Shown piece after piece: positions 9,186-17,459 of a DNA stretch of 64,000 bases. The first letter of the stretch is position 1. The number at the start of each line of letters is the position of its first letter. Under the pieces are notes generated by a model. That model was not told where the DNA came from and did not search any database. It saw only the letters and a list, made by a program, of their open reading frames with translations. The DNA comes from Mesorhizobium denitrificans (lineage in GTDB: Bacteria; Pseudomonadota; Alphaproteobacteria; Rhizobiales; Rhizobiaceae): contig NZ_QURN01000003.1 in assembly GCF_003403035.1 (NCBI RefSeq), positions 124,001 through 188,000 of the forward strand, given 5' to 3'. Made by a program: the position numbers and the translations under genes.

Positions 9186-10814
9186 TTATGCATCGTTGGG
9201 AAAGCGGTATTCCTTGAACTGCTCGCGTAGCGTCATCTTCTGAATCTTGCCCGTCGCGGTGTGCGGAATTTCCTCCACAAACGCGACATCGTCCGGCATC
9301 CACCATTTCGCGATCTTCCCGTTCATAAACGCCAGCAGGTCCTCCTTCTTCGGGTCTTTGCCCGGCTTTTTCACAACCACGAGCAGAGGCCGTTCATCCC
9401 ACCGCGAATGGCGAATGCCGATCACGGCCGCCTCGGCCACATCCGGATGCCCGACCGCGAGATTCTCCAGATCGATGGTGGAAATCCACTCGCCGCCAGA
9501 CTTGATAACGTCCTTCGCGCGGTCCGTGATCTGCATATATCCATACTTGTCGATATGCGCGACATCTCCCGTATCGAACCAATTGTCGTCGTCGAACTGC
9601 TCCTTGCCTGCCCCGCCGTAATACGCACGCGCGACCGCCGGCCCCCGCACCTTCAACCGGCCAAATGTCTTGCCGTCGCGCGGGCGCTCGACATTTTCAT
9701 CGTCAGTCACCTTCATTTCCACACCGAACGGCGCAACGCCCTGCTTATCCTTGATGTTCAGCAGCGCATCGTCCTGCAAATTGCGATATTCGGGCTTGAT
9801 CGTGCACAATGTCCCCAACGGCGACATCTCCGTCATACCCCAGGCGTGGATCACCTCGACCCCATACACCTCCTCGAATTTTCTCGTCACCGCACGCGGG
9901 CAGGCCGCGCCGCCGATCACAACCTTGTTCAAGTAAGGAAGCTGCTTTCCTGTCTCTTCGAGATATTGCAGCAGCATGAGCCATACCGTCGGAACCGCAG
10001 CCGTGAACGACACCTTCTCCGTGTCCAGCAACTCATAAATCGAAGCGCCGTCCATCTTGCCGCCGGGCATCACAAGCTTGGCACCAACCATCGGCACAGA
10101 CTGCCCAAGTCCCCAGGCATTCGCGTGAAACATAGGCACGACCGGCATGATGACATCGCGGCAGGAAATACCCATCGCATCCGGCATGGCCGCGATCATC
10201 GCGTGCAGCACGTTTGATCGATGGCTATAGACGACGCCCTTTGGATCCCCCGTCGTGCCAGATGTGTAACACATACCCGCCGCGGCATCCTCGTCGAGCG
10301 ACTTCCATTGAAACCCACCCTTCGCCTCCGCGAGCCAGTCCTCGTAGGTCACAATTTCGAGCTTCGTTTCCGGCAAATGCGCCTTATCCGTCAGGACGAT
10401 GATTTTCTTCAGCGACTTAACCGACGGCGCTATTTTCTCGACAATCGGCATGAACGTCAGATCGACAAACAAAGCCCGATCTTCCGCGTGATTCATGATC
10501 CAGGCGATCTGGTCTGGAAAAAGCCGTGGGTTCAGCGTGTGATACACCGCGCCGATGCCCATAATGCCGTACCAGGCTTCCAGATGCCGCGCCGTATTCC
10601 ACGCCAGCGTGGCAATGCGGTCGCCCTCTTTGTAACCCTCGCGGTCAAGTAATTCCGAGACCTTCAACGCGCGCTCGTGAATATTCGCAAAAGTCGTGCT
10701 TACAATCGGCCCCTCTACCGAGCGCGAAACGACTTCACGGGCGGCATGGTTAGCAGCCGCATAGTCGAGAACCTTGTGGCACAGCAGCGGCCATTTCTGC
10801 ATCAACCCGAGCAT
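9186..10814 (-). CDS. Fatty-acyl-CoA ligase (AMP-binding family)
   Basis: Adenylate-forming enzyme of 542 residues that activates a carboxylic acid, likely a medium- or long-chain fatty acid, to its CoA thioester through an acyl-AMP. Motifs are the P-loop YTSGTTGDPKG at 183-193, HAWGMTEMSP near 325, DTGDVAH near 422, DRAKDVIKSGGEWIS near 437, and the C-terminal catalytic Lys segment TATGKIQK near 525. The length and the PMFHANAWG motif fit the FadD3/AlkK-like group. GGAGGAAGAG lies directly before the ATG. It appears monocistronic; substrate chain length cannot be read from the sequence. Confidence 0.9.
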   Translation of the reverse strand: MLGLMQKWPLLCHKVLDYAAANHAAREVVSRSVEGPIVSTTFANIHERALKVSELLDREGYKEGDRIATLAWNTARHLEAWYGIMGIGAVYHTLNPRLFPDQIAWIMNHAEDRALFVDLTFMPIVEKIAPSVKSLKKIIVLTDKAHLPETKLEIVTYEDWLAEAKGGFQWKSLDEDAAAGMCYTSGTTGDPKGVVYSHRSNVLHAMIAAMPDAMGISCRDVIMPVVPMFHANAWGLGQSVPMVGAKLVMPGGKMDGASIYELLDTEKVSFTAAVPTVWLMLLQYLEETGKQLPYLNKVVIGGAACPRAVTRKFEEVYGVEVIHAWGMTEMSPLGTLCTIKPEYRNLQDDALLNIKDKQGVAPFGVEMKVTDDENVERPRDGKTFGRLKVRGPAVARAYYGGAGKEQFDDDNWFDTGDVAHIDKYGYMQITDRAKDVIKSGGEWISTIDLENLAVGHPDVAEAAVIGIRHSRWDERPLLVVVKKPGKDPKKEDLLAFMNGKIAKWWMPDDVAFVEEIPHTATGKIQKMTLREQFKEYRFPNDA

Positions 10815-10956
10815 GTCTCTTCCTCCCTGCTACTCAACCCAATTTCAGCGCTCTAGCCGGGCTTGTCCAGCCTACTGAAGTTTATCGTGCGCTCACCAGC
10901 GACCGACGCGATGCGCCAGCGCGTTCCTGGCCTTTCGGGGTAAGGCGATTGGTGCC

Positions 10957-12207
10957 CTAAGGAACCGCCATGCTGCGGCCAACCGCCAGATAGACGCCCG
11001 GCACCATGCAAATCATGAATACCGCGTCGAGAATGTCGTGTCCGAACATAATGTTGGTGATGCCCGCACCGATATAGGTCACCAGCACAATCAGCATTAG
11101 CGCCGCTCCGAAACGCCGTTCATCATCTTGGCTGGTCTTGAGTGTCTTGAACGCCAGCCATCCCCCGAAACCCAGCAATGCGAGCAGGCTCAGCAATCCT
11201 AAAACTCCGTTTTGAACGAGTGCCTGCAGTAGGAAATTATGGAAGTGCGTGAACGAGCGGTCGATACCGTATATCTCGACAAGACGGCGACCCATTTCCT
11301 CCGCCGCAAATTGTCGACCATGGCCGAACCACGGCGCCTCCTTCCACATTTCAAAGCCGATTTCCCAAATCGCGAGCCGTAGGCCAGCCGAACTGTCATA
11401 GTTGCCCTGATCGCGCACTTGCTTCCAGTTTGTAATGACCTCGTGAAAACGGGGGGAAATGAACGGCAGATCAACACCGCTCGCGAGCATTGCGGCCAGC
11501 AGAAGGACGACAGCCGTGACAGGCAGCCACAATCTGCGCAACCAGCGCGCACCGCCGAACACAATCATCAGCATCAATGCATTCACCGCCAACATCAAGA
11601 GCGGCGAGCGTGATTGGGAAAGGACCAGAGCGAGCACTCCGCAAAAGGCGAAGCCACCCAGAATCGGGCGCCTGCTATTTCCGCCAAGCATAATACCTGC
11701 CAGCACCACACTGATCGCAATGACGGTAACAGTGGCGAAAACCAAAGCGTTGCCCGCGCCCCCTTCAACGCGAATTCCCGGATGCATGACCGCCTGGGCA
11801 ACAGCGACGGCCAAGCCGCTGACGCAGGCGATTGCCGACCCCCAAACAATCGACGAAATGACGTCTTTTTTGACCGATATCGACCAATACGCGTATGAAA
11901 ACGGAAAGAAGGCAAAGGTCGCGAGCGATAGCAGTTCCGTCGGTTTGCGAAAGGCGCTGCCGTTCATAAGTGCCGCCAACAGGCAGCACGCAACATAGCC
12001 GAGAAAAAGGAGCGAAATAATACGGACGTCGCGCAGCTTGGACAGCGCGACCCTGCCAGTCAGGACATTTGCAAAGCAGGCCAGTCCGCCTCCGTTGAAC
12101 AGGAAGCTGACCACGCTTCCCGCTGCCGGCGGCGCAGCGAAGCACAGCAGCGTGAACACACGGTTGACTCGTGGTTTATCGGCCAACAGCCCCGTTATCT
12201 GCTTCAT
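10957..12207 (-). CDS. O-antigen ligase / Wzy-like polytopic membrane protein
   Basis: Protein of 416 residues with about ten to twelve hydrophobic helices and one large periplasmic loop (roughly residues 235-320). The loop holds the Wzy_C/O-antigen-ligase features: an LSQSRSPLL turn before it, then GLRLAIWEIGFEMWKEAPWFGHG, and the later Arg/His-rich segment SFTHFHNFLLQALVQNG. Such proteins join or polymerise undecaprenyl-linked glycans at the outer face of the inner membrane. No glycosyltransferase cluster is next to it, so ligase and polymerase roles cannot be separated. No strong ribosome site precedes the ATG. Confidence 0.8.
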   Translation of the reverse strand: MKQITGLLADKPRVNRVFTLLCFAAPPAAGSVVSFLFNGGGLACFANVLTGRVALSKLRDVRIISLLFLGYVACCLLAALMNGSAFRKPTELLSLATFAFFPFSYAYWSISVKKDVISSIVWGSAIACVSGLAVAVAQAVMHPGIRVEGGAGNALVFATVTVIAISVVLAGIMLGGNSRRPILGGFAFCGVLALVLSQSRSPLLMLAVNALMLMIVFGGARWLRRLWLPVTAVVLLLAAMLASGVDLPFISPRFHEVITNWKQVRDQGNYDSSAGLRLAIWEIGFEMWKEAPWFGHGRQFAAEEMGRRLVEIYGIDRSFTHFHNFLLQALVQNGVLGLLSLLALLGFGGWLAFKTLKTSQDDERRFGAALMLIVLVTYIGAGITNIMFGHDILDAVFMICMVPGVYLAVGRSMAVP

Positions 12208-12611
12208 TGAAATGATTTCACCACTGGAGCAGGGATATTCTCACGCGCGGGATGCGCAAGCAACGTCAACGTTAGTGTTCGCTTTTTCTGCACTCATTGC
12301 ACAGAGGTCCATACCGGCCACGCGAACATCTGAAATGCTTTCCATATTCATTGTCTGACAACCCAAGCTAACCAGCCTCATGCACCACATGAAGGCGCGC
12401 GACCAATGTCGCCCTGAAAAATGTTTCAACACCTGACTTTTACATCAGATGCCATCGCGCCGAACGCGCCGCATGAGCGTAGAGCAAGGGACCGGCGCAA
12501 ACCCTCGAGCCAGATCACCATCTGGCCGTTGATGAAATGCAACCGCCTCCCGGTTAAGCCAACTCGATCCAGCAAGCGACCGCCTGCCTGCCCGCACGGC
12601 AGCTTTTTCCC
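12208..12611. other. Intergenic region without a recognisable gene
   Basis: 404 bases between the ppdK stop and the start of the O-antigen-ligase-like gene, both on the minus strand. The only frames here are short (63-64 codons), start without a ribosome site and match nothing I know. It presumably holds the promoter of the downstream gene and the end of the ppdK transcript. I see no T-tailed hairpin. Confidence 0.6.
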
Positions 12612-15284
12612 CTAGCTCTTCTGCTTCGAGCGGATTGCAGATTGAGCAGCAGCGAGGCGTGCAATAGGCACGCGGAATGGCGAACAAGACACATAGTCCA
12701 ACCCTACTTCCTCGCAGAATCCGATCGACGCGGGATCGCCTCCATGCTCGCCGCAAATACCCATCTTCATACCCGGCCGAGTCTGGCGCCCCTTCTCCGC
12801 AGCGATCCTGACGAGTTCGCCCACACCGTCGATATCCAGTGAAACAAATGGATCCTGCTCGATGATGCCCTTCTGACGATAGGTTTCGAGGAAGCTCGAC
12901 GCATCATCACGCGAAATGCCGAAGGTCGTTTGCGTCAAATCATTCGTGCCGAAAGAGAAAAATTCGGCAGCCTCCGCAATCACATGTGCACGAATGGCAG
13001 CGCGCGGGAGTTCGATCATTGTACCGGTAAGATATTCGATAGTCGTTCCCGTTTCTCCCATGACCGCATTGGCTACCTGATCGATTCGCTCTTTCACGTA
13101 GTCCAACTCCTTCATGATGCCGACGAGCGGCACCATGATTTCCGGCACCACAGGCTTGCCCGTTTTTGCACCGGCCTGCACCGCTGCTTCGAAAACAGCC
13201 CGTGCCTGCATTTCTGCTATCTCGGGATAGGAAACGGCGAGCCTGCAGCCGCGATGGCCGAGCATGGGGTTGAATTCGTGAAGCGCCTCCGTGCGAAGCC
13301 GAAGCTTCTCAGCAGAAACGTTCATTGCACCCGCAACTTCTGCGATTTCGGACTCGGTCTTAGGCAGAAACTCATGCAATGGCGGATCCAGCAAACGGAT
13401 CGTCACGGGTAGTCCAGCCATAATTTCGAACAGTTCGAGGAAGTCCGAGCGCTGCATCGGCAAGAGTTTAGCGAGCGCGGCGCGACGATCCTTCTCCGTG
13501 TCAGCCAAAATCATCTCGCGCATTGCAACGATACGCTGTCCCTCGAAGAACATATGTTCTGTGCGGCAAAGGCCGATGCCTTCCGCACCAAATGAATGAG
13601 CCATGCGCGCATCCGCCGGCGTTTCCGCATTGGTACGCACCTTCATGCGGCGCGCTGCGTCAGCCCATTTCATCACTGCCGCGAAATCCCCCGACAGTTC
13701 AGGCTGGAGCATTGCAACCGCGCCTTTAAGAACCTGCCCGTTCGATCCATCAATGGTGATCACATCACCCTTTTTGAAGGCCTGGCCGAGAGCCAGCAAC
13801 GTTCCGGTTTTCGTATCGACGCGCAATGATCCCGCGCCCGACACGCAAGGTTTGCCCATGCCGCGCGCCACCACCGCCGCGTGGCTCGTCATGCCGCCGC
13901 GCGTCGTCAAAATCCCCTCCGCTGCATGCATGCCGTGAATATCTTCCGGGCTTGTCTCGACACGCACGAGGATCACCTTGCGCCCGACAGACTTCATTTC
14001 TTCCGCCTCGTCGGAGGAGAATACGATTTCGCCAGTTGCCGCGCCGGGCGAAGCCGGAAGCCCTACCCCGATCACATCGCGTCGCGCTTTAGGGTCGATT
14101 GTTGGATGCAACAATTGGTCAAGCGAGGACGGATCGATGCGCAGAACCGCTTCCCGCTCGGTGATCAATCCTTCTTCTGCCATTTCTACGGCGATCTTGA
14201 GCGCCGCTTTCGCCGTACGCTTGCCCGACCGCGTCTGGAGCATCCAAAGCTTGCCGCGCTCGATCGTGAATTCGAGGTCCTGCATATCGCGGTAGTGCTT
14301 TTCGAGCCGCCCCGAAATATCCACGAAAGCTGCGAAAGCCTCCGGCATCACCTTTTCCAGCGAAGGCTTGTCCGAACCCGCGGCAATGCGCGCTGCTTCC
14401 GTGATATTTTGCGGCGTACGAATACCCGCAACGACATCCTCGCCCTGAGCATTCACAAGGAATTCGCCGTAGAGCTTTTTCTCGCCTGTCGAGGGATTGC
14501 GCGTGAATGCCACACCCGTCGCAGATGTCTCACCCATATTGCCGAAAACCATGGCTTGAACATTTACGGCGGTGCCCCAGCTTTCCGGGATGTCATGCAA
14601 CCGACGATAGGTGATCGCGCGATGGTTCATCCAGCTTGAGAAGACCGCACCTATCGCGCCCCACAGCTGTTCTTTGGGCGATTGCGGAAATGAGCTGCCC
14701 AGCTCCTCTTCAATGCGCGCCTTATAAAGCACGATTATCGCCTGCCAATCAGTTGCTGAAAGCTCGGTGTCGAGTTCAACGCCTCTTTTGGCTTTTTCGT
14801 CCTCTAGAATTTCGTCAAACACTTCATGATCGAGGCCAAGCACGACATCCGAATACATCTGGATAAAGCGTCTGTAGCTGTCATACGCGAAGCGAGAATC
14901 GCCGGAATCAGCAGCCAGAGCTTCCACAGTCTCGTCGTTCAGGCCAAGATTCAGCACTGTATCCATCATGCCAGGCATCGAAGCCCGCGCGCCTGAGCGA
15001 ACCGATACCAGCAGCAGCTTTTCTGGGTCACCGAAAGCGCGCCCGGTTATTTTCGCAACATGTTTCAGCGCCGCATCCACCTGCGATTCCAGTTCTGCGG
15101 GATAGTCACGCCCGTTTGCGTAGTACCAATTGCAAGCCTCGGTTGTGATCGTGAACCCCGGCGGAACGGGCAGGCCCAGATTGCACATCTCCGCAAGATT
15201 CGCTCCCTTCCCGCCGAGAAGGTTGCGGTCCTTGGCGCTGCCCTCCGCTGAGCCATCGCCGAATGTGTAGACCCATTTGGTCAT
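12612..15284 (-). CDS. ppdK: Pyruvate phosphate dikinase
   Basis: Enzyme of 890 residues, full length for bacterial PPDK, which interconverts pyruvate, ATP and Pi with phosphoenolpyruvate, AMP and PPi. The N-terminal ATP-grasp domain starts WVYTFGDG and contains LLGGKGANLAEM. The central swivelling domain has the phospho-His motif GGMTSHAAVVARGMGKPCVSG near residue 455. The C-terminal PEP-utilising barrel carries the catalytic Cys in MGICGEHGGDPASIGF near residue 835. In rhizobia the enzyme links the C4-acid/pyruvate pool to gluconeogenesis. It is single-gene, with a 489-base AT-rich leader region. Confidence 0.97.
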   Translation of the reverse strand: MTKWVYTFGDGSAEGSAKDRNLLGGKGANLAEMCNLGLPVPPGFTITTEACNWYYANGRDYPAELESQVDAALKHVAKITGRAFGDPEKLLLVSVRSGARASMPGMMDTVLNLGLNDETVEALAADSGDSRFAYDSYRRFIQMYSDVVLGLDHEVFDEILEDEKAKRGVELDTELSATDWQAIIVLYKARIEEELGSSFPQSPKEQLWGAIGAVFSSWMNHRAITYRRLHDIPESWGTAVNVQAMVFGNMGETSATGVAFTRNPSTGEKKLYGEFLVNAQGEDVVAGIRTPQNITEAARIAAGSDKPSLEKVMPEAFAAFVDISGRLEKHYRDMQDLEFTIERGKLWMLQTRSGKRTAKAALKIAVEMAEEGLITEREAVLRIDPSSLDQLLHPTIDPKARRDVIGVGLPASPGAATGEIVFSSDEAEEMKSVGRKVILVRVETSPEDIHGMHAAEGILTTRGGMTSHAAVVARGMGKPCVSGAGSLRVDTKTGTLLALGQAFKKGDVITIDGSNGQVLKGAVAMLQPELSGDFAAVMKWADAARRMKVRTNAETPADARMAHSFGAEGIGLCRTEHMFFEGQRIVAMREMILADTEKDRRAALAKLLPMQRSDFLELFEIMAGLPVTIRLLDPPLHEFLPKTESEIAEVAGAMNVSAEKLRLRTEALHEFNPMLGHRGCRLAVSYPEIAEMQARAVFEAAVQAGAKTGKPVVPEIMVPLVGIMKELDYVKERIDQVANAVMGETGTTIEYLTGTMIELPRAAIRAHVIAEAAEFFSFGTNDLTQTTFGISRDDASSFLETYRQKGIIEQDPFVSLDIDGVGELVRIAAEKGRQTRPGMKMGICGEHGGDPASIGFCEEVGLDYVSCSPFRVPIARLAAAQSAIRSKQKS

Positions 15285-15465
15285 GTCACAAATTCCCCGT
15301 TAGACCGGGCGCCGCGAGACCGGCGCACTCTATTCGACCGATAAGATGCTGCGCTGCGAAAGGCAACGCCCCTTGCGTCCATCCCCGCAATTACAATCGG
15401 TTAGACTTTTTTCACCGTTAATCTCCTTGCATATTCGATAAAATGCATATAGAACAAAAATAGAA

Positions 15466-15479
15466 CATATTGCAATATG
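15466..15479. promoter_or_regulatory. Perfect 14-bp palindrome, candidate operator
   Basis: CATATTGCAATATG is its own reverse complement and lies in the AT-rich block about 185 bases upstream of the ppdK start. Just before it are two copies of ATAGAACA (about 15449 and 15460), and an imperfect inverted repeat GCATAT/ATGCATAT precedes those. A dimeric repressor site for ppdK is a reasonable guess, but the factor is unknown. Confidence 0.35.
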
Positions 15480-15711
15480 GATTTTCGCTAATGAAACAAA
15501 TATACAAACGAAATCACAGCTATGAGCGGTGCTCTCCAAGCCGCCGAGCGGGTCAGCGATGGAATTTTGGCTCCAATTTTAACAATTCCCGGCGCGAGGT
15601 GAATGCATTTTATATACAGCGCAGCAAATGAACTCAGCTACCGGGATCGATGACCACCAACCACGCTGGCGCTGCTCGCAAAATTCAGTTGAATTTAGTG
15701 GCTTTGCGCGA

Positions 15712-15740
15712 TTGCCTAATCAGAATTCGGTGCCTATAAG
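15712..15740 (+). promoter_or_regulatory. Candidate sigma-70 promoter of tRNA-Gln
   Basis: A TTGCCT -35 hexamer at 15712-15717 and TATAAG -10 at 15735-15740, separated by 17 bases. This would place transcription start near 15747, about 27 bases before the tRNA 5' end. Confidence 0.5.
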
Positions 15741-15773
15741 GCGGCTCACTTCGAGCCGACACTTTGTCGGTAT

Positions 15774-15848
15774 TGGGGCGTCGCCAAGTGGTAAGGCATC
15801 GGTTTTTGGTACCGACATTCCCAGGTTCGAATCCTGGCGCCCCAGCCA
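15774..15848 (+). tRNA. tRNA-Gln (anticodon TTG)
   Basis: A 75-base cloverleaf. Acceptor TGGGGCG (15774-15780) pairs with CGCCCCA (15838-15844), followed by discriminator G and an encoded CCA. The anticodon stem TCGGT (15799-15803)/ACCGA (15811-15815) encloses a 7-base loop TTTTGGT with anticodon TTG at 15806-15808, reading CAA codons. The T-arm contains GGTTCGAATCC. The convergent ArsR gene ends 8 bases downstream. Confidence 0.97.
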
Positions 15849-15855
15849 AGTCTCG

Positions 15856-16152
15856 CTATTTCGGGCAGAATGCGTCGTGCAACGCCTGCACAACGGATTG
15901 CACCTCTGGCCGCGCGATCCGGTAGTACACCGTGGTGCCTTCCCGGCGCGATTCGACCAGACCGTCTGCGCGCAACCGCATTAGCTGCTGCGACATGGGC
16001 ACCTGTTCTATGTTGAGCAATTCGCGCAACTGGCCGACGGACATCTCGTCGCCGCCGAGTGCGCAAAGCACAAGCAATCGCTGTGGATGCGAGAGGCTCC
16101 GCAGCAGTTCAGCCGCGTGGCCGGAGGCCGGTATCATCTTTTCTACATTCAT
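15856..16152 (-). CDS. ArsR-family repressor of BigR/SqrR type (persulfide sensor)
   Basis: Winged-helix repressor of 98 residues from the ATG at 16152. Two cysteines, C30 (LLVLCALGGDEMS) and C96 (HDAFCPK), are 66 residues apart, the same spacing as the redox pair of BigR (C42/C108) and SqrR (C41/C107), which form a tetrasulfide link with reactive sulfur. The recognition helix region reads QVPMSQQLMRLRADGLVESRREG. The family represses sulfide-detoxification genes. Here it is divergent from DUF2892-MFP-RND genes, with an ATTC-N8-GAAT site at its own start. The start is uncertain: the frame is open to 16215, and an ATG at 16137 would leave the operator fully upstream. Confidence 0.85.
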   Translation of the reverse strand: MNVEKMIPASGHAAELLRSLSHPQRLLVLCALGGDEMSVGQLRELLNIEQVPMSQQLMRLRADGLVESRREGTTVYYRIARPEVQSVVQALHDAFCPK

Positions 16153-16162
16153 ACTCTTGAAT
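16147..16162. promoter_or_regulatory. SqrR/BigR-type operator ATTC-N8-GAAT
   Basis: ATTC (16147-16150), 8 bases, GAAT (16159-16162), identical to the half-sites and spacing I recall for SqrR operators in Rhodobacter. A second TTGAAT follows at about 16172-16177, making a direct repeat with the first. It lies between the repressor gene and the divergent DUF2892 gene, so it could control both directions. Confidence 0.6.
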
Positions 16163-16230
16163 TTAAACTCTTTGAATGTTACGTGCAAGTCCAGCTTTCG
16201 ACAACTAAGACTCAACCGGGAGACAATTCA

Positions 16231-16434
16231 ATGACGATCGACAAGGCAGTGCTTATGTTCGCTGGTTTCATGGTCCTGCTATCCCTCTCGCTCGGGCTAT
16301 ATTTTTCGCCCTATTGGTTTCTGCTCACGGCATTTGTGGGCGTGAATATGATTCAGGCGTCGGTTACCGGCTTTTGTCCGGCGGCGATGATATTCAAGCG
16401 TGCGGGCTGCAAGGTTGGCGTCGTGTTTAAATAA
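16231..16434 (+). CDS. DUF2892 (YgaP-like) small inner-membrane protein
   Basis: A 67-residue protein with two hydrophobic helices (about 8-27 and 29-45) and the family C-terminal motif TGFCPAAMIFKRAG with its conserved Cys-Pro. DUF2892 is the membrane domain of the rhodanese protein YgaP, here without a rhodanese. It is often found beside sulfide or persulfide genes. GGGAGA about 10 bases upstream supports the ATG at 16231. It is the first gene of a likely operon with the RND pump genes and is divergent from the persulfide-sensing repressor. Confidence 0.85.
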   Translation: MTIDKAVLMFAGFMVLLSLSLGLYFSPYWFLLTAFVGVNMIQASVTGFCPAAMIFKRAGCKVGVVFK

Positions 16435-16463
16435 GCACCGCCGCGCACCTACGGAAACCCGTC

Positions 16464-17459
16464 ATGAAACACGCTAGTGCCTACGCATTTGCAGCCGCCC
16501 TCGTCTGTGCATTCGGCGTGATGCCGTTTACTGCTTCGGCCAATGATTTTCGCGTCGCGCCGGCCACTGTTACCGAATGGAAGGCGGTGTATGGGGAGGT
16601 CGAAACTGTCAATATCGTGCCCGCGCGGGCACGCATTTCCGGCACGGTCGTGGATGTGCGCGTCACCGAAGGGCAGGAAGTTCGTAAGGGCGCGGTAGTT
16701 GCCAGCATTGAGGACGAGAAGCTGGCTCTTCAGCTTCGAGCTGCCGGGGCTCGCGTCGCCGCGCTCAATTCGCAAATGACGAATGCCCAGACAGAGTTGA
16801 CGCGCGCGCAGGATTTGCTGCGCACCGGCGCAACCGCGCAGGCGCGCGTCGATGCGGCGAAGGTCCAGCTCGATGTTTTGACGAGCCAGCTTACAGCAGC
16901 AGTGGCCGACAAGGCGGTTATCGAACAGAGCGCGCGCGAGGGAGATGTCCTTTCGCCGGCGGATGGTCGCGTCCTCACCGTGCCCGTCACGGCCGGTTCG
17001 GTGATAATGGCCGGCGAGCCCGTCGCGCGCGTTGCATCGGGTCGATATTATCTGCGTCTGTCATTGCCGGAACGCCACGCCGCTGAGATATCGGAAGGCG
17101 CAACGGTGGTGATCGGCGGGCGAAGCAACGCCGAGCAACCCCGGCAGGGCCGCATCGCGAAGGTCTATCCTGAAATTCAAAACGGCCGCGTCATCGCGGA
17201 TGTCGAAGTGTCCGATATCGGCAATTACTTCATCAATGAGCGCACGCTGGTTTCCATTCCCGTTGGCCGACGCACAATTCTCGCGGTGCCGCCGCAGGCG
17301 ATCCGAACCGTTCACGGCATTGATTACGTCACACTGAAATCCTTGCAGGGCACGCTGGAAGTTGCCGTCGTTACGGGTGAGCGCGTCGAAATCGACGGCA
17401 AGGAAATGATTGAAGTTTTGACCGGGCTCTCCGCGCAGGATGAGGTTGTCACGCGATGA
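16464..17459 (+). CDS. RND efflux periplasmic adaptor (membrane fusion protein)
   Basis: Periplasmic adaptor of 331 residues with a signal peptide (residues 1-27, cleavage likely after ASA). Domain order: a lipoyl-like half (ISGTVVDVRVTEGQEVRKGAVVASIED), a coiled-coil hairpin of about 60 residues (75-145), the second lipoyl half (SPADGRVLTVPVTAGSVIMAGEPVARV), then a beta-barrel and membrane-proximal domain. The coiled coil is short for a tripartite pump adaptor. The stop overlaps the start of the RND gene by four bases (ATGA). No outer-membrane TolC-like gene is nearby. Confidence 0.9.
   Translation: MKHASAYAFAAALVCAFGVMPFTASANDFRVAPATVTEWKAVYGEVETVNIVPARARISGTVVDVRVTEGQEVRKGAVVASIEDEKLALQLRAAGARVAALNSQMTNAQTELTRAQDLLRTGATAQARVDAAKVQLDVLTSQLTAAVADKAVIEQSAREGDVLSPADGRVLTVPVTAGSVIMAGEPVARVASGRYYLRLSLPERHAAEISEGATVVIGGRSNAEQPRQGRIAKVYPEIQNGRVIADVEVSDIGNYFINERTLVSIPVGRRTILAVPPQAIRTVHGIDYVTLKSLQGTLEVAVVTGERVEIDGKEMIEVLTGLSAQDEVVTR

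Larger units (their letters stand above)
15285..15773. other. AT-rich intergenic region upstream of ppdK
   Basis: 489 bases between the ppdK start and tRNA-Gln. About 15400-15520 is clearly poorer in GC than the surrounding genes and holds a palindrome (15466-15479). The part next to the tRNA carries a candidate promoter (15712-15740). The one frame crossing the AT-rich part (15330-15539, minus) has no family resemblance or ribosome site. Confidence 0.6.

Noticed and set aside
12241-12432. A 63-codon minus-strand gene upstream of the O-antigen-ligase-like gene
   Set aside because: No ribosome site or recognisable domain; its Cys/Met-rich translation looks random.
15330-15539. A 69-codon minus-strand gene in the AT-rich gap
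   Set aside because: No ribosome site, no family resemblance, and it crosses the palindromic operator-like region.
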